DNA from: Alphaproteobacteria bacterium
GTDB taxonomy: Bacteria; Pseudomonadota; Alphaproteobacteria; UBA3830
Direction: 5' to 3'
Assembly: GCA_025998595.1 (NCBI GenBank)
Contig: BNWE01000034.1
Location: 1-13,510, forward strand
Length of the DNA stretch: 13,510 bases
A model generated the notes under the pieces. The model saw nothing but the letters and a program-made list of their open reading frames with translations, ran no database searches and was not told the origin of the DNA. Every line of letters begins with the position of its first letter. Within the stretch, counting starts at the first letter, position 1. This document shows positions 13,432 through 13,510 of this stretch, one piece after another. The position numbers were made by a program, and so were the translations under genes.

Positions 13432-13510
13432 TACGCTGCCAGATTGCGGCGTTAAAGTCAATTGGATATACGCAACGAAAAATTGCTCTGGAGACTGGCT
13501 TGGATCAGTC
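13395..13510 (+). CDS. IS30-family transposase, N-terminal end (partial)
   Basis: The first 38 complete codons are in the window, starting MAKKAYHHVTRDLRCQIAAL. The segment RDLRCQIAALKSIGYTQRKI followed by ALETGLDQS is the helix-turn-helix that opens IS30-family transposases and recognises the terminal repeats. AGAGGT lies six bases before the ATG. The DDE catalytic domain is beyond the window. What is visible is intact. Confidence 0.9.
   Translation, partial: MAKKAYHHVTRDLRCQIAALKSIGYTQRKIALETGLDQ

Larger units (their letters stand above)
13262..13510 (+). mobile_element. IS30-family insertion sequence, left end (continues right of window)
   Basis: The left boundary at 13262 is defined by the terminal inverted repeat shared with the right end of the element at 90-122. 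About 100 bp of leader separates the repeat from the transposase start at 13395. The orientation is the same as that of the copy at the left edge. The insertion point is eight bases after the stop of the large coiled-coil gene. Confidence 0.85.

Noticed and set aside
1..13510. tRNA genes, rRNA genes, riboswitches or CRISPR arrays
   Set aside because: No cloverleaf-like TTCRANY arm in a plausible context, no conserved RNA motif and no spaced direct repeats were seen. The tandem repeats present are all in coding sequence.

Overview
The window looks like AT-rich genomic DNA from an obligate intracellular alphaproteobacterium of the Rickettsiales/Holosporales kind. The strongest clue is a full-length Rickettsia-type ATP/ADP translocase, a gene of energy-parasitic endosymbionts. 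Era also has an alphaproteobacterial look (NAGKST P-loop, IQTT switch I). Several exported proteins without recognisable relatives and decayed insertion sequences fit a host-associated genome. No species can be named from the sequence alone.

Layout, left to right. Positions 1-122 are the right end of an IS30-family element. Next come an unknown membrane protein on the minus strand (317-1078), era (1316-2278), a probable transposase scrap (2383-2493) and dapE (2554-3705). A small exported lysine-rich repeat protein follows (3785-4087), then an internally deleted, frameshifted IS30 remnant ending at 4441. Two tandem paralogous minus-strand genes encode small exported or membrane-anchored proteins, each with its own intrinsic terminator. 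The left paralog (4690-5070) has an in-frame TAA followed by 58 further open codons. A 364-bp gap (5747-6110) holds two good promoters and a possible coding scrap. The transport operon follows: tlc (6111-7574) and an AGCS-type sodium:amino acid symporter (7585-8940), 10 bp apart. Then come an unknown exported protein on the minus strand (8952-9629), a PAP2-type membrane phosphatase (9675-10289), and a 950-residue exported coiled-coil protein with a C-terminal HEAGH zinc-metallopeptidase motif (10401-13253). The window closes with the left end and first 38 codons of a second IS30 copy in the same orientation as the first.

How the parts work together. Era (ribosome assembly) and DapE (lysine and diaminopimelate synthesis) are housekeeping genes. 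Tlc and the symporter import host ATP and, probably, an amino acid. Five predicted exported proteins (3785, 5070, 5746, 9629 and 10401 starts) have a cysteine at residues 19-22, just after the hydrophobic core of the signal peptide. They are the best candidates for something new. The large metallopeptidase-like protein is the best single effector candidate. The two IS30 ends match as imperfect 33-bp terminal inverted repeats, so the 13.1 kb between them, including era, lies between direct IS copies.
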